From positions 1 through 64,000 of the forward strand of contig CP087222.1 of assembly GCA_020912385.1 (NCBI GenBank): a stretch of 64,000 bases of DNA, given 5' to 3'. Position 1 is the stretch's first letter, and each line of letters opens with the position of its first letter. This stretch comes from Neofusicoccum parvum. Lineage: Eukaryota; Ascomycota; Dothideomycetes; Botryosphaeriales; Botryosphaeriaceae. Positions 54,245 through 64,000 of this stretch are shown in pieces. The notes beneath the pieces were generated by a model that worked only from the letters and a program-made list of their open reading frames with translations, had not been told where the DNA came from and did not search any database. The translations under genes and the position numbers were made by a program.

Positions 54245-57130
54245 TTGCCCGATTGGCGATGGGGCGACATGGCAGCCGTAGCGATGGTGTGTTGTGTTTC
54301 CGTTGGTTCGGGCGGGACGCGACGCGCTGCGCTAAGATACGGCGCGATAAGACACCCGACGCCTCTCCACGTGACTACACGCGAACGCGCACGCCGCTTG
54401 AATCCACTTGCTTCACGATTCTTGGCACGCTATCCAGCCCGTCTACTGCAAGACACCACAAACCCTGACCAAAGGCCGAGACCACATACACTGGTAACCC
54501 TCTGGCTGGCCACAGTAGTGCGTTTTACTGCTGGCGCAACGGGAACCCCAACCGGTAATCGATTAGCGGTATTTGTATTAGATTGGTCGGTGTTTCTTTA
54601 TTCCGATTGGGCGGCTAAGAATATAGACGAACTTCTTACCTTCGCTCCCACCCCCACACCGTCACCTACCCGTCCACCACCGCAACATCTATCAATGAAT
54701 GTATTAGCGGATCATCTACCTGGCATCGGAAACTCGATCCTTCCTATTTATTTGCTAAGGACGGCCGCGTACGCCTCTTATCGTCGTTATATCGGGCGTC
54801 TACGAAGCCTACCACTCTATAGCGACGTCTCGATAGTTGTAGCGGAGCTTTTATAGGAGTACGGCCCCGGCTATTGCTACCGCTGTATCGCGCCTACGTA
54901 ACTTCTATCCCCTATTAGCGTTGTCTGCCCGTGGCGGTACTTTCGTAGACCTGGTCGCGTTGTTAAGAAGATCGCCGCGTTGGCTTCTTATCCGCCTTTT
55001 ACTGTCTTTACCAGAGTCAAGGCTGCTTCTGAAAGCCTGGGAGGGCGGGTATACCGAGCCGTAACGTACTAGGGGGCATCGATTTCCTATGTGGTTACTA
55101 CTAATTGTGTATCTAGACTCGCGCGACCCGGTTATAGCGGTTTTAAGCGTAGGCTTCGATCTTCTCGCTTTAGATCCGTCTCTATAATAGATTATCGCCG
55201 AAAACGCTCTGGCGGACTAGTGTCTCGATAATATAGGTTCTTATCGCCGGTGTCTTGGTATACTGTTCAACTGAAACTACACGTCCTCCTTCCGCTTTGC
55301 TATCGGCTATAACCTAACCTTGAACACGCTGTTGATCGCTTTCTACCTCTCCTTTAAGCCTCGGCCCTCAACCTCTACGAAGCCCAAGCACGTATTCGTG
55401 ATTATACCTATAGAAAGGTCAGGTGTGGAGGACTCGGGAGATATATTAAAGTCTGCTGTTATCAACACCGATAACGTCGACGAGGCTACGCTCGAGCAGC
55501 TGGGACAAGCGGGTCTGGTTAGGTCTATCGCTAGAGGACCGTAAAGGATATCGAAGATTCAACTGCGTCTGGAATCCCCCGATTATACAATAATGCCGTA
55601 AGCAACAATCAGAAAAGCTATTAAAGGCACGCCGCTGGAATTACTGCAAAATCTCCGGTCGCTATACGAAGTAAAGTGTCTTAATGCTTACGTAGGATTC
55701 GACGTCTAGACTTATGGTAGAATAGAGCGCGTGTAATAGATTCTATAGTAGGGTACGCCTTCCATGCCCACCATCAACATCGAGTCTATGTACAATGGGC
55801 TTGGCGCAATGAACGTGTGGTACCAGTATAGACTTAGAGACGACTATAAGACGCGAACCCACTAGCCGCCAGCGATAGGGCGCGAATATAGCCCTCCGCC
55901 TCCGCTATATCCTGATACGGCTCTGGGTTCAGGCGTCCCGCCTTCCTCGCCCTAATTTCCACAACTAATGCCCGCCTCCCAGGCTACAGAAGTCCTATCT
56001 ACCCCCGAGTGGCTACCCTCGATACCCGCAATCCTCGTTCTATGTAGTAAAACCGATTCGCCCCATCCTAGACCCTCCTCGTGTGAGACGTCGTACCCGC
56101 GAGACACTTCCGTGGCCTCGGACACGCCGATACTAGAACCGCTCTCTAGGAAGCGCCGGGCGACCAGCGATCCGCTATCTAACGGTCACCTATTAGAGCG
56201 ATCGTACTCGTCCGGTACTATCAGCGCCGAGACTCCTGGACTTATGTACGATTTTGCCCGCTGGCTGGATTAGGTGTGATCGTGGCTGCCCGAAGCGTAC
56301 GAGCGTCTGCGGGATTAAATACTCGCGCTAGGTAGAGCCGCACGGGCCGGCGACGTCGTAGCGTTCGAGGACATCCGGGCGGACTGTTCTTCGCGTCTGA
56401 TGTTCCTAGTTGCTAACGATAAGGATGCTGCGGATCGTGCGCTAACAAGGGAATACGTTACAGACGCGGAGACGCCCGCTAGCCGCGGACGAGATTTCTA
56501 GGCCGAAGTTAGGATGGTGGTTCGGTACACTAACGGTATCAACGGCGAGGCCGACAGGCTGCTCGATACGGTATTGTTTCAGCTAGCGAGAACGGCGAGG
56601 TGTGGCGGGTAGGAGCGCGCCTTTAAACTGCGTAAGGCTATATTCGTTGCAAGAGCTTACGTTATGCTGTAGGACATAGCGAAATCGAAACGCTGACGAG
56701 TAGATGGGCCCCGCTCTTGGCGGCCCCGGCGGAGGACTAGCCATCCTCTACCCTATAACCCTTACCGCCTTATCGCGCCTTGGTCACGCGCTGCATCCAT
56801 CGTGGCTTACGTATCGCTTGGTATGGACGTTCGTCGCGTTTCCCTACTGAGAGTCCGTGTAATCCAACTCTCGATTATCGGTGGGGGCTTAGCGCGGATT
56901 CCAGCGGAAGAATTCACGGGGTTGTATTGGTGAGAAGGAGAGAAACAAAGTTGGCGGTAGTATAGACGTCGGCTATTAGCCAAGCAGCTGAAGATAACGA
57001 GCCACTTCACTACGAAATCGGTACAAAAGGAATACCAGTTTGAGCTATAGGACAACGGAGAAGCGGTGTTGTATCAGTGCCTTTTTTTCCGGTCAGTGGA
57101 ACCCTAGGGCCGGCGTCTAGGCCGAATAGG
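54245..57130 (+). pseudogene. degraded large gene of unknown family
   Basis: Plus-strand coding-like pieces occur across the interval: 54245-54856 (a 203-codon frame), an in-frame continuation with TAG/TAA stops to about 55.2 kb, 55320-55544 (KPKHVFVIIPIERSGVEDSG), 55968-56273 (ending PGLMYDFARWLD) and, beyond TAG, EAYERLRD, DVVAFEDIRADC and AIFVARAYVML to about 56.7 kb. Many stops are TAG or TAA, as after C-to-T change. I do not recognise the family. It could equally be several neighbouring genes. Confidence 0.45.
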
Positions 57131-58544
57131 CGGGGATGGAGGCGGTGGATGATCTCACCTAGCGCGCTATTCGGTGTAGTTGCCTCTCCACTAGAGTCTA
57201 GCTAGAATGTTCCGCTACATTTAGCCAGAGAATCGTAGATAATATCAGAGGCCTCGGCTTAATCTTTTCTAGTATTACCTTGTTAGCACTTGTTTCTGCT
57301 CTAAAATAGAAGGATACGTTTAAGAGACTATACTTGAGTAGAAGCTATTGCTACCGCGGGAGTAACGGGCCTGTATTTGCTAATAAGGGGCGAGTCCACG
57401 TCGGTACATCTTGAACGGATGATGCCTTTTCCGCCTCGCCGAGACGTGACACAACAAGTAAGACACAAAATAGCGTCAGAGCCGGCAGGTAAAATTCGAG
57501 GCAGAGGCAGAAGTGTAGTAGAAGAGGCACCTGAGCATCGAGTTAACGATTTGCTATTTTGGTCTCTTTATTCCCGAACGTCCAATATTGCTTGCCTTCC
57601 ATCAACATAGCGACGCCGGAGTTATAGCGGAAGTGGCGTTGCGTTCAGCGAACGGCGTGTTAACACCATCGCTGGCCCGCGGCCGTGCGTCTCGTGACAA
57701 CTGACCACTACACGCTGGAGCACTTAAAGAATATTTACCGACATGGAAACAGGGTCGGCAGTAAATAAAAAGTCTAGATACTACCAATACCGAGGGGATT
57801 TACCGAATGAATTCAGATCTACAAGCGCAACAGCGATGCGAGGGGCAACGCGGTAAATGATTGGCATTTAAAAGCGTTATCCGGGCTAACGCAGCGCGTT
57901 TGGGTGGGGAGTGGTACAAGACCTTTCCGTCGGGTACGTGAACGGCTTGGCGGTTAGAGGTCGCCAAGCCGTTCACACGCTAAGCTAAGGACGTCATAGC
58001 TGCCCCACACGCGCACTACGACATATCTATTAAGAAGGCAGGGCGCTCTCGAACTCTAGCGCTACCGTGTATACGTCTTTAGCTACCATGACGAGAAAAA
58101 AACCCACGTGCAAGAGTATCCTATCCCCAATACTATCACAGTTAGAGAAAGTAGATTCAGATCTAAGAGTAAGTACTATCGACTACATACATCTTCCTAT
58201 TATGCCTATACGCAGGACTAACTACCCGGTAGGCTATTATAGAGGCGAGCAATCGGCCTGTTAAACTACTAAGTATATATATCGACGATACCGCTCTAAT
58301 AAAGCGTTACTTCAGTTAGCTATTAAAATAGATTAACGGCTTTATTAGTCATCTTAAGGAGTAGGCTAAGGATAAGGGCCTAATTCTATAAGAGCTACCC
58401 GAGTCGGACGGCTATTACGCGAGTAAAACCAAATTCAGATTAGCGTATCTTAAGAACTAGACCGTCGCTACTATCTACTAAATTATTAGGTAATCTCCAC
58501 GGTTCGAGAAGCTTAGATTCTATAAGATAGAGGTTAAAGACGAT
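57131..58544. other. AT-rich degraded gap
   Basis: About 1.4 kb of AT-rich DNA with dense TAG/TAA codons in the plus frames. Apart from the hairpin at 57938-57976 no feature is supported. Confidence 0.45.
57938..57976. repeat. perfect 15-bp hairpin
   Basis: GTGAACGGCTTGGCG, a 9-base spacer GTTAGAGGT, then the exact complement CGCCAAGCCGTTCAC. It is unusual because the surrounding DNA is degraded while the arms match fully. It might be fused ends of a small DNA transposon. Confidence 0.85.
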
Positions 58545-58797
58545 TGTAACGGCGGGCCTCTGCCTCTAAGGATCCAAACACCAAAGAGGGTGGTAAGCCG
58601 TATAGGGTTTACCTTAAGTAGGTACAAGAGAGGGAGTGAGAACAAGTATAGACGAATACACGTATCTGAGCACTGCGTGCGAAGGCCGTGTTACTAATCA
58701 ATAGTATAGATTGATTATCAAAGTTGACCACGGAGGGTCAAATACTAGCTAGGGAGTGAAGCTATATATACTATAGGAAAGCTATAACAATCTAGGG
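58545..58797 (-). mobile_element. partial LTR, same family as 47.1 kb
   Basis: Starts TGTAACGGCGGGCCTCTGCC and follows the complement of 47487-47240, through the TATA region (CTATATATACTATAGG), then breaks off near AACAATCTAGGG where the tail of a LINE begins. The LINE seems to have joined or entered this LTR. Confidence 0.82.
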
Positions 58798-58828
58798 ATC
58801 AAAATAGAGGTTGGATCAATCTAAGAGT

Positions 58829-58861
<33 letters not shown>

Positions 58862-58914
58862 CATACACCCGTCGGCCTCAGTAGACCATAGGGACAAGTA
58901 ACGCTAATAAGAGT

Positions 58915-58948
<34 letters not shown>

Positions 58949-58996
58949 ATACACCCCGTCGGCCTCAGTAGACCATAGGGACAAGTAACGCTAATC
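58829..58996 (-). repeat. duplicated LINE 3' end with (ATC)n tail
   Basis: Two tandem units of about 83 bp: (GAT)n, TTCATACACCCGTCGGCC, TCAGTAGACCATAGGGACAA, GTAACGCTAAT. On the minus strand each is the last bases of the LINE followed by tandem ATC. The same 3' end recurs at 27.42-27.49 and 38.75-38.81 kb. Confidence 0.85.
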
Positions 58997-59286
58997 GACG
59001 CTAATCCACACTGGGGTCCCGGTTCATTCAAAGCCTAGCACACTGAATGCAAAGAAACCATTCCTCCCTCCTGTTCAACAATTTGAAAATAGACAGCTAA
59101 AAGCACTAGCAGATAACACTAAACGAAACGCAAGGACAAAACGAAGAAAATGTGAAAGTAGAGCTATCCTCCCTGCACCCCTCATCCCATCCCCTTCGAG
59201 ACTACTTCCCGAGTGCTGTCAGTCCCTGTAGCGGCGTGACGGCTGGCCGGAGAAGGAGTTAATTTGCCTTAAGAAGGATTGAGCTC

Positions 59287-62200
59287 TCAGTCTTTAGTTG
59301 CGATCAGTCTTCCGGTGGCTAGAGCAAATGCTGCCGTTGCTTTGACTGCGCGCACGTCTGCCCGCCACTTCTCTGGCGGGCCATCCACATACCTACCGTT
59401 GGGTCTTTTCGTGCCCGACCATCCGCCTAGCATAAACGCGATATCTCCAAATCTACTACCAAGATCGACCTGCAGTTGAGCCCGGTAATCCACCCAGCGT
59501 GGACATTCCAGCAGGAAGTGCCTCACAGTTTCCTTTTCTGCTCCGCATCCACACGAGGGTGAATCTGCTCGCTTGATTTTGTATAATGGCTCATTCAGGC
59601 TCGCTTTCGACGTTCTTAACTGTGCGATTACTGCTGCCTGCTTGTGGTTTAGCTGGTCATAGAGCTTCTTGGTGTGAAAGTGCGCTAACGCGCGGTCAAG
59701 CTTGCGGATGGACTCGCCGACCTTAGACGCTTCGAACGTCTTCCTCCACTGTCTCGAGGTGACTTCCTTGCACCGGGCTATGGCTGACGACTGTAGCAGT
59801 CTGCTTGAAGGAGGCTCCTAGTTGCTCTCTATGGCTTGTAGTGCCAGGCTCCGCGCCTTCTCGTTCCCTATAATCCCTTCGTGCGCCGGCACCCATCTGA
59901 ACTCGACGGGCGGCCCCCTGTTGCATCTGATCTGGACTAATAAGCGGAGGATGCTTCCGATAATCTCTTGACGTGGCCCCTATCGTGGCCTACGGAGGAG
60001 ACGAAGGGCCGTCTTGCTGTCGCTGTAGATGGCGTGTTTTACCTCGGCTGCTTCGGGGTATTTAGTCACCATCGCGGTCGACTACGTCCCTTGTATCAGC
60101 TCTACAGCCTGTTGTATTGCCTGAAGCTCTGCAAAAGGGGTGTCTACTACCTCAGACTTGCCGACTATAGATGAGTGAGCAATGATGGTCGCGCCCTTGC
60201 TGTCTGCGCAAGCGATGCCGATACCAGCCTTGCCGTTCCTTTGCGCGCTACCCGTGAAGATGGCGACCTCTGACTGTGGCGGGGAGCTGGCTCGGAGCTT
60301 TGCCGCTTCTAGAGACTCGATCTGGACGACTGGCCTGCCGGCCCACGGCATTCTTACAAACGGGTGGATCGTTTCGAGGTGCCCGACGTCGATTTCTCTG
60401 GCCATCATCATTATCCGCTGCAGCGGGGACATGAACCTTTTATTGGCCGGGTCGATAGCACGCTTCAGCTTCTAGAACGGGTGTTTCTGGGGTAGCGTGT
60501 GGCAGTTGACCCAGAATCGGAGCAGTTATTGGTCGAGGCGGATCTTAGCAGGTAGTATCGCTGCTTCGGCTTCGAGGATAGGCAGCGCGACCGTCCTAAA
60601 TACTCCGGTGATTGCTCTGCCCGCAATTCTCTGCACTGTCTCGAGCGATTTTAGCAGTGGTGCAGTCATGGCCGGCGCCCACACTAGGGCCGCATAATCC
60701 ACCGCCGGGGCTACTGTGGCGGAGAAGAGCTGGCGCACGCTGCTCGGCCGGAGGCCCTGCAGTCGCTTCAGTACTAGGGCTGCCTGAACGCCCCTCTTCG
60801 CAATCCTGCCCGCGTGGGCCTTAAACCGTAGTTCCTGGTCGAAGACGACGCCTAGGATCTTTACTTCTGCCTTTAGGTACACCTCTCTTCCCTTGACCAC
60901 TATCGGCTCGTCGGACCGTCTTTGCTCGTTCCGTGTGAAGTGAATGAGCGTTGTCTTCCCTGCTTCGAACGTCGCACCGCTCGTCGCTTCCCACTCCTCG
61001 GCTCGAGCTACTACCGTTCTTTGGAGCTTTACTACGTTCTCGCTTGCGGACGATCCGGTCACCCAGGCGCTATAGTCATCAATAAACGCGATAGCTCCTT
61101 TACTCCTGTTGGTTACGGACTGCACCAAGTCGGCGTTGAAGAAAATGAATAGTATTGGTGAGAGAGGCGACCCCTGCGGAAGCCCTGCCTGCGGTAGGTC
61201 CATGACCCTGGACGTCTCGCCGTTTACCACTATAGAGGCGCTCCTGTTGGAGCAGAATGCTTCCACCCACTTGACCAGCACTTCCGGGATCCTTCTTTGT
61301 CTGAGTCGCTGAAGAAGCACGTCGTGGGAAAGGCCGTTATAGGCTCCCTTAATATCGAACGATAGGAGCGAGAGAACCTTACCTTCCCGCTATGCGTCGT
61401 AGATGCGCTGCTGCAGGACTGTCAGTGCCTGTACTATAGACCGTTGCTTCCTACCGCCAAAATGGTTCTTCGGCAGTAGAGAGTGCTCCTCCGCCAGAGT
61501 AGAGATCCTCTCTGCCACCACCGATTCCAGCGCCTTCCCTAGCGTCGAGAGCAGCGAAATTGGTCTATATCCTTCAGGCGCCTCCGCTGACTTTCCTACC
61601 TTACGCAGCGTAATAATCTTTGCTATGCTCTAACGGCTGGGTAAGCGGCCTTGTAGTAACGACTTGTTGAACAGCTGAAAGACGTGCTTGCCAATCACTG
61701 GCCAGAGCTCGCGCCACACAACCGCAGGGATTCCATCTGCTCCCAGTGCTTTAAATAGGCTGGCCCTGAAAATGGCCTCTTTTACTTCTTCCATTGTCAG
61801 TGGTGCGTGTTCGATCTACTCACCGAGGCTCTGAGCCGCCTCGATCTGAGTACTCTGTATTTCAGGGAGCTCCGGGAAGAAGTCTCTGACTAGCGTCTCC
61901 GAGATCTCCTCGCAGGATTCCGCGTAGCCGTCCTGGTGTTTGAGGCGTGTGATCCGGGCGAGGCCGCTGCTTCCTGAATCGGTAAGATACTTGGCCGCTT
62001 TCCAGATGTTAGTCGGTTCTGCGAGGAAGTCCTTCCAGCACCTCCGCCGCTAGCGCCTCATCGTATCGTGGAATCTCTTCGCCGCTTCCCTTGCCCGTGC
62101 TTCCAACTAGATATCTGGCTCTCCCCATCTTCGCCGTCCTCTCGCTTGGTTTCTAAAGAACGTAAACGACCCCCGCAGCTGACTGAGGTCCGCCGTCCAC

Positions 62201-63147
62201 CACTTCTTCACGTACGGTGACGGTCTCGCTTTGGGGATGCAGCGCTGGATGGCTGCCGAGACTATTTCGGAGAGGTAGTTAGTCAAGCCTTCGATATCTT
62301 GGGCATCTAGAGGTAGCTCCTCGATAAGCTTCTTTCTCATCCCGTTTCTAACGGCCTCCTAGTTGGCGCTACGGAACGTATACTGCGCTTCTAGTTCCTG
62401 GTGAGGCACGTCAGTCTCAAAATGGGCCTCGATGGCCAAATGATCATGCCCGTATGCCGTGCTAGCCGGCCCGCAATCGCTCATCTCTTCCGTTAGTCGG
62501 GCTGACGCCAGGACAAGGTCGATTGTAGAGCTATGTCCGGCCGACTCGTACGTAACCGTGCCTTAAGGTAATAGGCTTTGTAGGTAGAAGTCCTCTATAA
62601 AGTCGATTATCGGCGCGCCTTCCCCGTTGCGCGGCGAGCTGTATACCTGATCGCCTCCCTACAGCTGGTCGTGTCTGTTGAAGTCACCGCTGATGAGGAG
62701 CTCCAGCGCCCCGTTAGTCTGGCTTCCTACTTATGTGATCGCCGCTCGCAGGTGCTCGAGCGCGCTGGTGAGTTCCGGGTCGTCCACGCTTTCCTTACCG
62801 GCGACGTACACGGCTGCTACGAACACGATCCGGTCCCGTAGCGTAACGACTGCAGCTGTGATGTCGGCAGAGGGTACTGCTATCTGCCTGGCTTGTATGT
62901 CCTTACGGATCCAGAGCATTAAACGAACGGGATAACGACAGTGCCGCGGTGTCGACGGCAGTAGTTGCTTCCAATATGAATGAGTGATAGGTGCTGCTAC
63001 GGTCTCGCCGCCAGGCTCGCGAAAGCAGCTCGGCTCCGAGATAAAAATAACGCTAAAATCTCCGAGGTCTTCGTCGTTTAGTAGGCTATACTGCGCTGTT
63101 CTACTCTTTCCCAGGTTCGCGTGGATTACTTTTAGCGGCCTACTCAT
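59287..63147 (-). pseudogene. LINE ORF2 (endonuclease, RT, RNase H), broken
   Basis: Starts at ATG 63147 (MSRPLKVIHANLGKSRTAQY), which overlaps the ORF1 stop as ATGAGTAG. Domains: endonuclease (IFISEPSCFREPGG; the GD.NRHD-like region near 62.67 kb), reverse transcriptase from 61320 (LPQAGLPQGSPLSPILF, catalytic AFIDDYSAWV), RNase H (AIFTGSAQRNGKAGIGIA, 60.26 kb, where the usual Asp before Gly-Ser is missing) and the C-terminal end (HFLLECPRW, MLGGWSGTKRPNG). The total of about 1286 codons equals a full ORF2, so damage is by stops (for example near 62.73, 62.36, 61.39 and 60.47 kb) and small shifts, not large deletion. Confidence 0.87.
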
Positions 63148-64000
63148 TTCGCTGGCGGAGTATTTCGCGTAAGAGCTTGCCGTACTCCGGGCAGCCTCTA
63201 TCGTCTGATCTATGCGGGCCGCCGCAAGCAGCGCACTTTACCGTCGTCGACGAGCAGCCATCTTCTCGGTAGCTAATGCCCGCGCACTTTACGCATCTTT
63301 CTTCCCCTCGGTAGCGGAACTGCAAGTGGTCGTAGCTCTGGCACTTAAAGCAGCGTCTCGGCCGCGGACGGTGCTCGAATACGTTAGTATACGCCGCCTC
63401 TCCGCCTACATCGATTACCCTCCTGGTGAGGAGTGCGTCCGCCTCGCTCTTCTTAGCAAGATAGACCACCGCTGACCCATAGAGGCGGCCGCTTGGCTTG
63501 CTTAGCCAGCGGACTTGTACTACTTCGACGTCGTTCTCAGCGCCGATTATCTGGCCAGCATCGGCGCGCACTGTGGTACGGTCATCGTTTAGAACTGCTA
63601 GCTTGTTGACGTTGTCTACTTTGACCGGGTGCTACTGCCGACCCCGAATCCTCGCTCCCCGGAAGGCCGTCTCCAGCCATCTGAGGTTCGACCTGGCGAG
63701 CTCTTCGTCCTCTTCCGTCCGGAAGAAAGCGCGCACCTTAGCCGCATCGCTCGGGTTCTTCGTGATCCTACAGCACTTGACCTCCTTTGTGGCCTCCTGA
63801 CTCTCCAGCGCCGTCTGCAGACGCGCGCGGATATCCCTGGGGCTTATATTATCGACGTTGGCATCCGTGAGATCGAGCTTAATCGCGGGCGGCATCGTTC
63901 GAGTCGTAGATGCGGTCGCATGGTTCGCGCGTACTGGGACAGCGGCAGTAGACGATGGACTGCTATTTGCAGGTGTCGGCGGTCCTCCTCGGAGCACGTT
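63140..64000 (-). pseudogene. LINE ORF1 (zinc-knuckle protein), partial and broken
   Basis: 63571-63140 carries three knuckle-like motifs: CFKCQSYDHLQFRYRGEERC, CVKCAGISYREDGC and CAACGGPHRSDDRGC. The first has Tyr where the last Cys of its CCHC is expected (QFRYRG). 63997-63632 is an upstream piece (KLDLTDANVDNISPRDIRAR) separated by stops (one near 63590). The N-terminus lies beyond the window. A mutated copy of the upstream part is at 33984-34440. Confidence 0.85.

Larger units (their letters stand above)
58829..64000 (-). mobile_element. third-family LINE, nearly full length but degraded, running off the window
   Basis: Minus-strand order: ORF1 (from beyond 64000 to 63140), ORF2 (63147-59287), 3' UTR (59286-58997) and an (ATC)n tail. 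Length and domain order match the element at 9.5 kb, with endonuclease, reverse transcriptase, RNase H and a C-terminal knuckle, but the sequence is clearly another family. Numerous stops split ORF2. Confidence 0.88.

Overview
This window is the left end of a chromosome of a filamentous ascomycete (Pezizomycotina). It opens with a C/T-rich tract and a CCCTAA telomere-type array and runs inward through a repeat-rich subtelomere. Fungal origin is shown by short GT..AG introns (53-74 nt in several genes), Zn2Cys6 regulators, a DUF3435 (Starship-captain type) recombinase relic, fungal non-LTR retrotransposons and Tc1-like elements. Many dead copies carry C-to-T/G-to-A changes that make TAG, TAA or TGA, as repeat-induced point mutation (RIP) would. 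I cannot name the species.

Layout. 1-9.5 kb: telomere, TTCTAG-type satellites, a 5'-truncated copy of a telomere-linked helicase, then a near-complete telomere-linked RecQ helicase (1721 aa, minus strand) whose Cys-rich tail is cut off by one TAG codon. Its middle region looks to me like a tyrosine-recombinase fold. 9.1-16.9 kb: two copies of a non-LTR retrotransposon, one full length with both ORFs open and one 5'-truncated, each sitting in TTTCGGTTAGG repeats that look like its specific target. 17.5-19.2 kb: an intact FAD/Rieske oxidoreductase. 19.6-22.1 kb: a broken DUF3435 captain. 22.5-29.4 kb: two Tc1-like elements of identical 1343-bp length, a broken Zn2Cys6 regulator, LINE scraps and a solo LTR. 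30.2-31.9 kb: an alpha/beta hydrolase with two introns that reads as intact. 33.0-34.9 kb: a mutated paralogue of the oxidoreductase, fused to a 5' LINE fragment. 36.0-41.1 kb: two paralogous small Zn2Cys6 proteins in tandem. 41.6-42.1 kb: a relic of a DUF3505-like finger domain, as in the helicase N-terminus. 43.1-44.5 kb: a coiled-coil hypothetical gene with one homopolymer frameshift. 47.1-47.5 kb: a solo LTR with a perfect 5-bp target duplication. 50.3-52.2 kb: a fresh 5'-truncated LINE with a perfect 15-bp duplication. 54.2-57.1 kb: an unrecognised degraded gene. 58.5-64.0 kb: a degraded but nearly full-length LINE of a third family, running off the window end.

How it fits together. The helicase, the TTTCGGTTAGG-targeting LINE and the telomere-like junction repeats form a chromosome-end module. 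Inside it lies a graveyard in which only a few genes still read cleanly: the oxidoreductase, the hydrolase and the two small regulators. The most unusual points are the recombinase-like domain inside the telomeric helicase, the apparent telomere-like target specificity of an APE-endonuclease LINE, and the contrast between clean recent insertions and heavily mutated older ones.

Method limits: everything was read by eye. Gene models with introns are my own splices. Family names rest on motif recognition without database searches.
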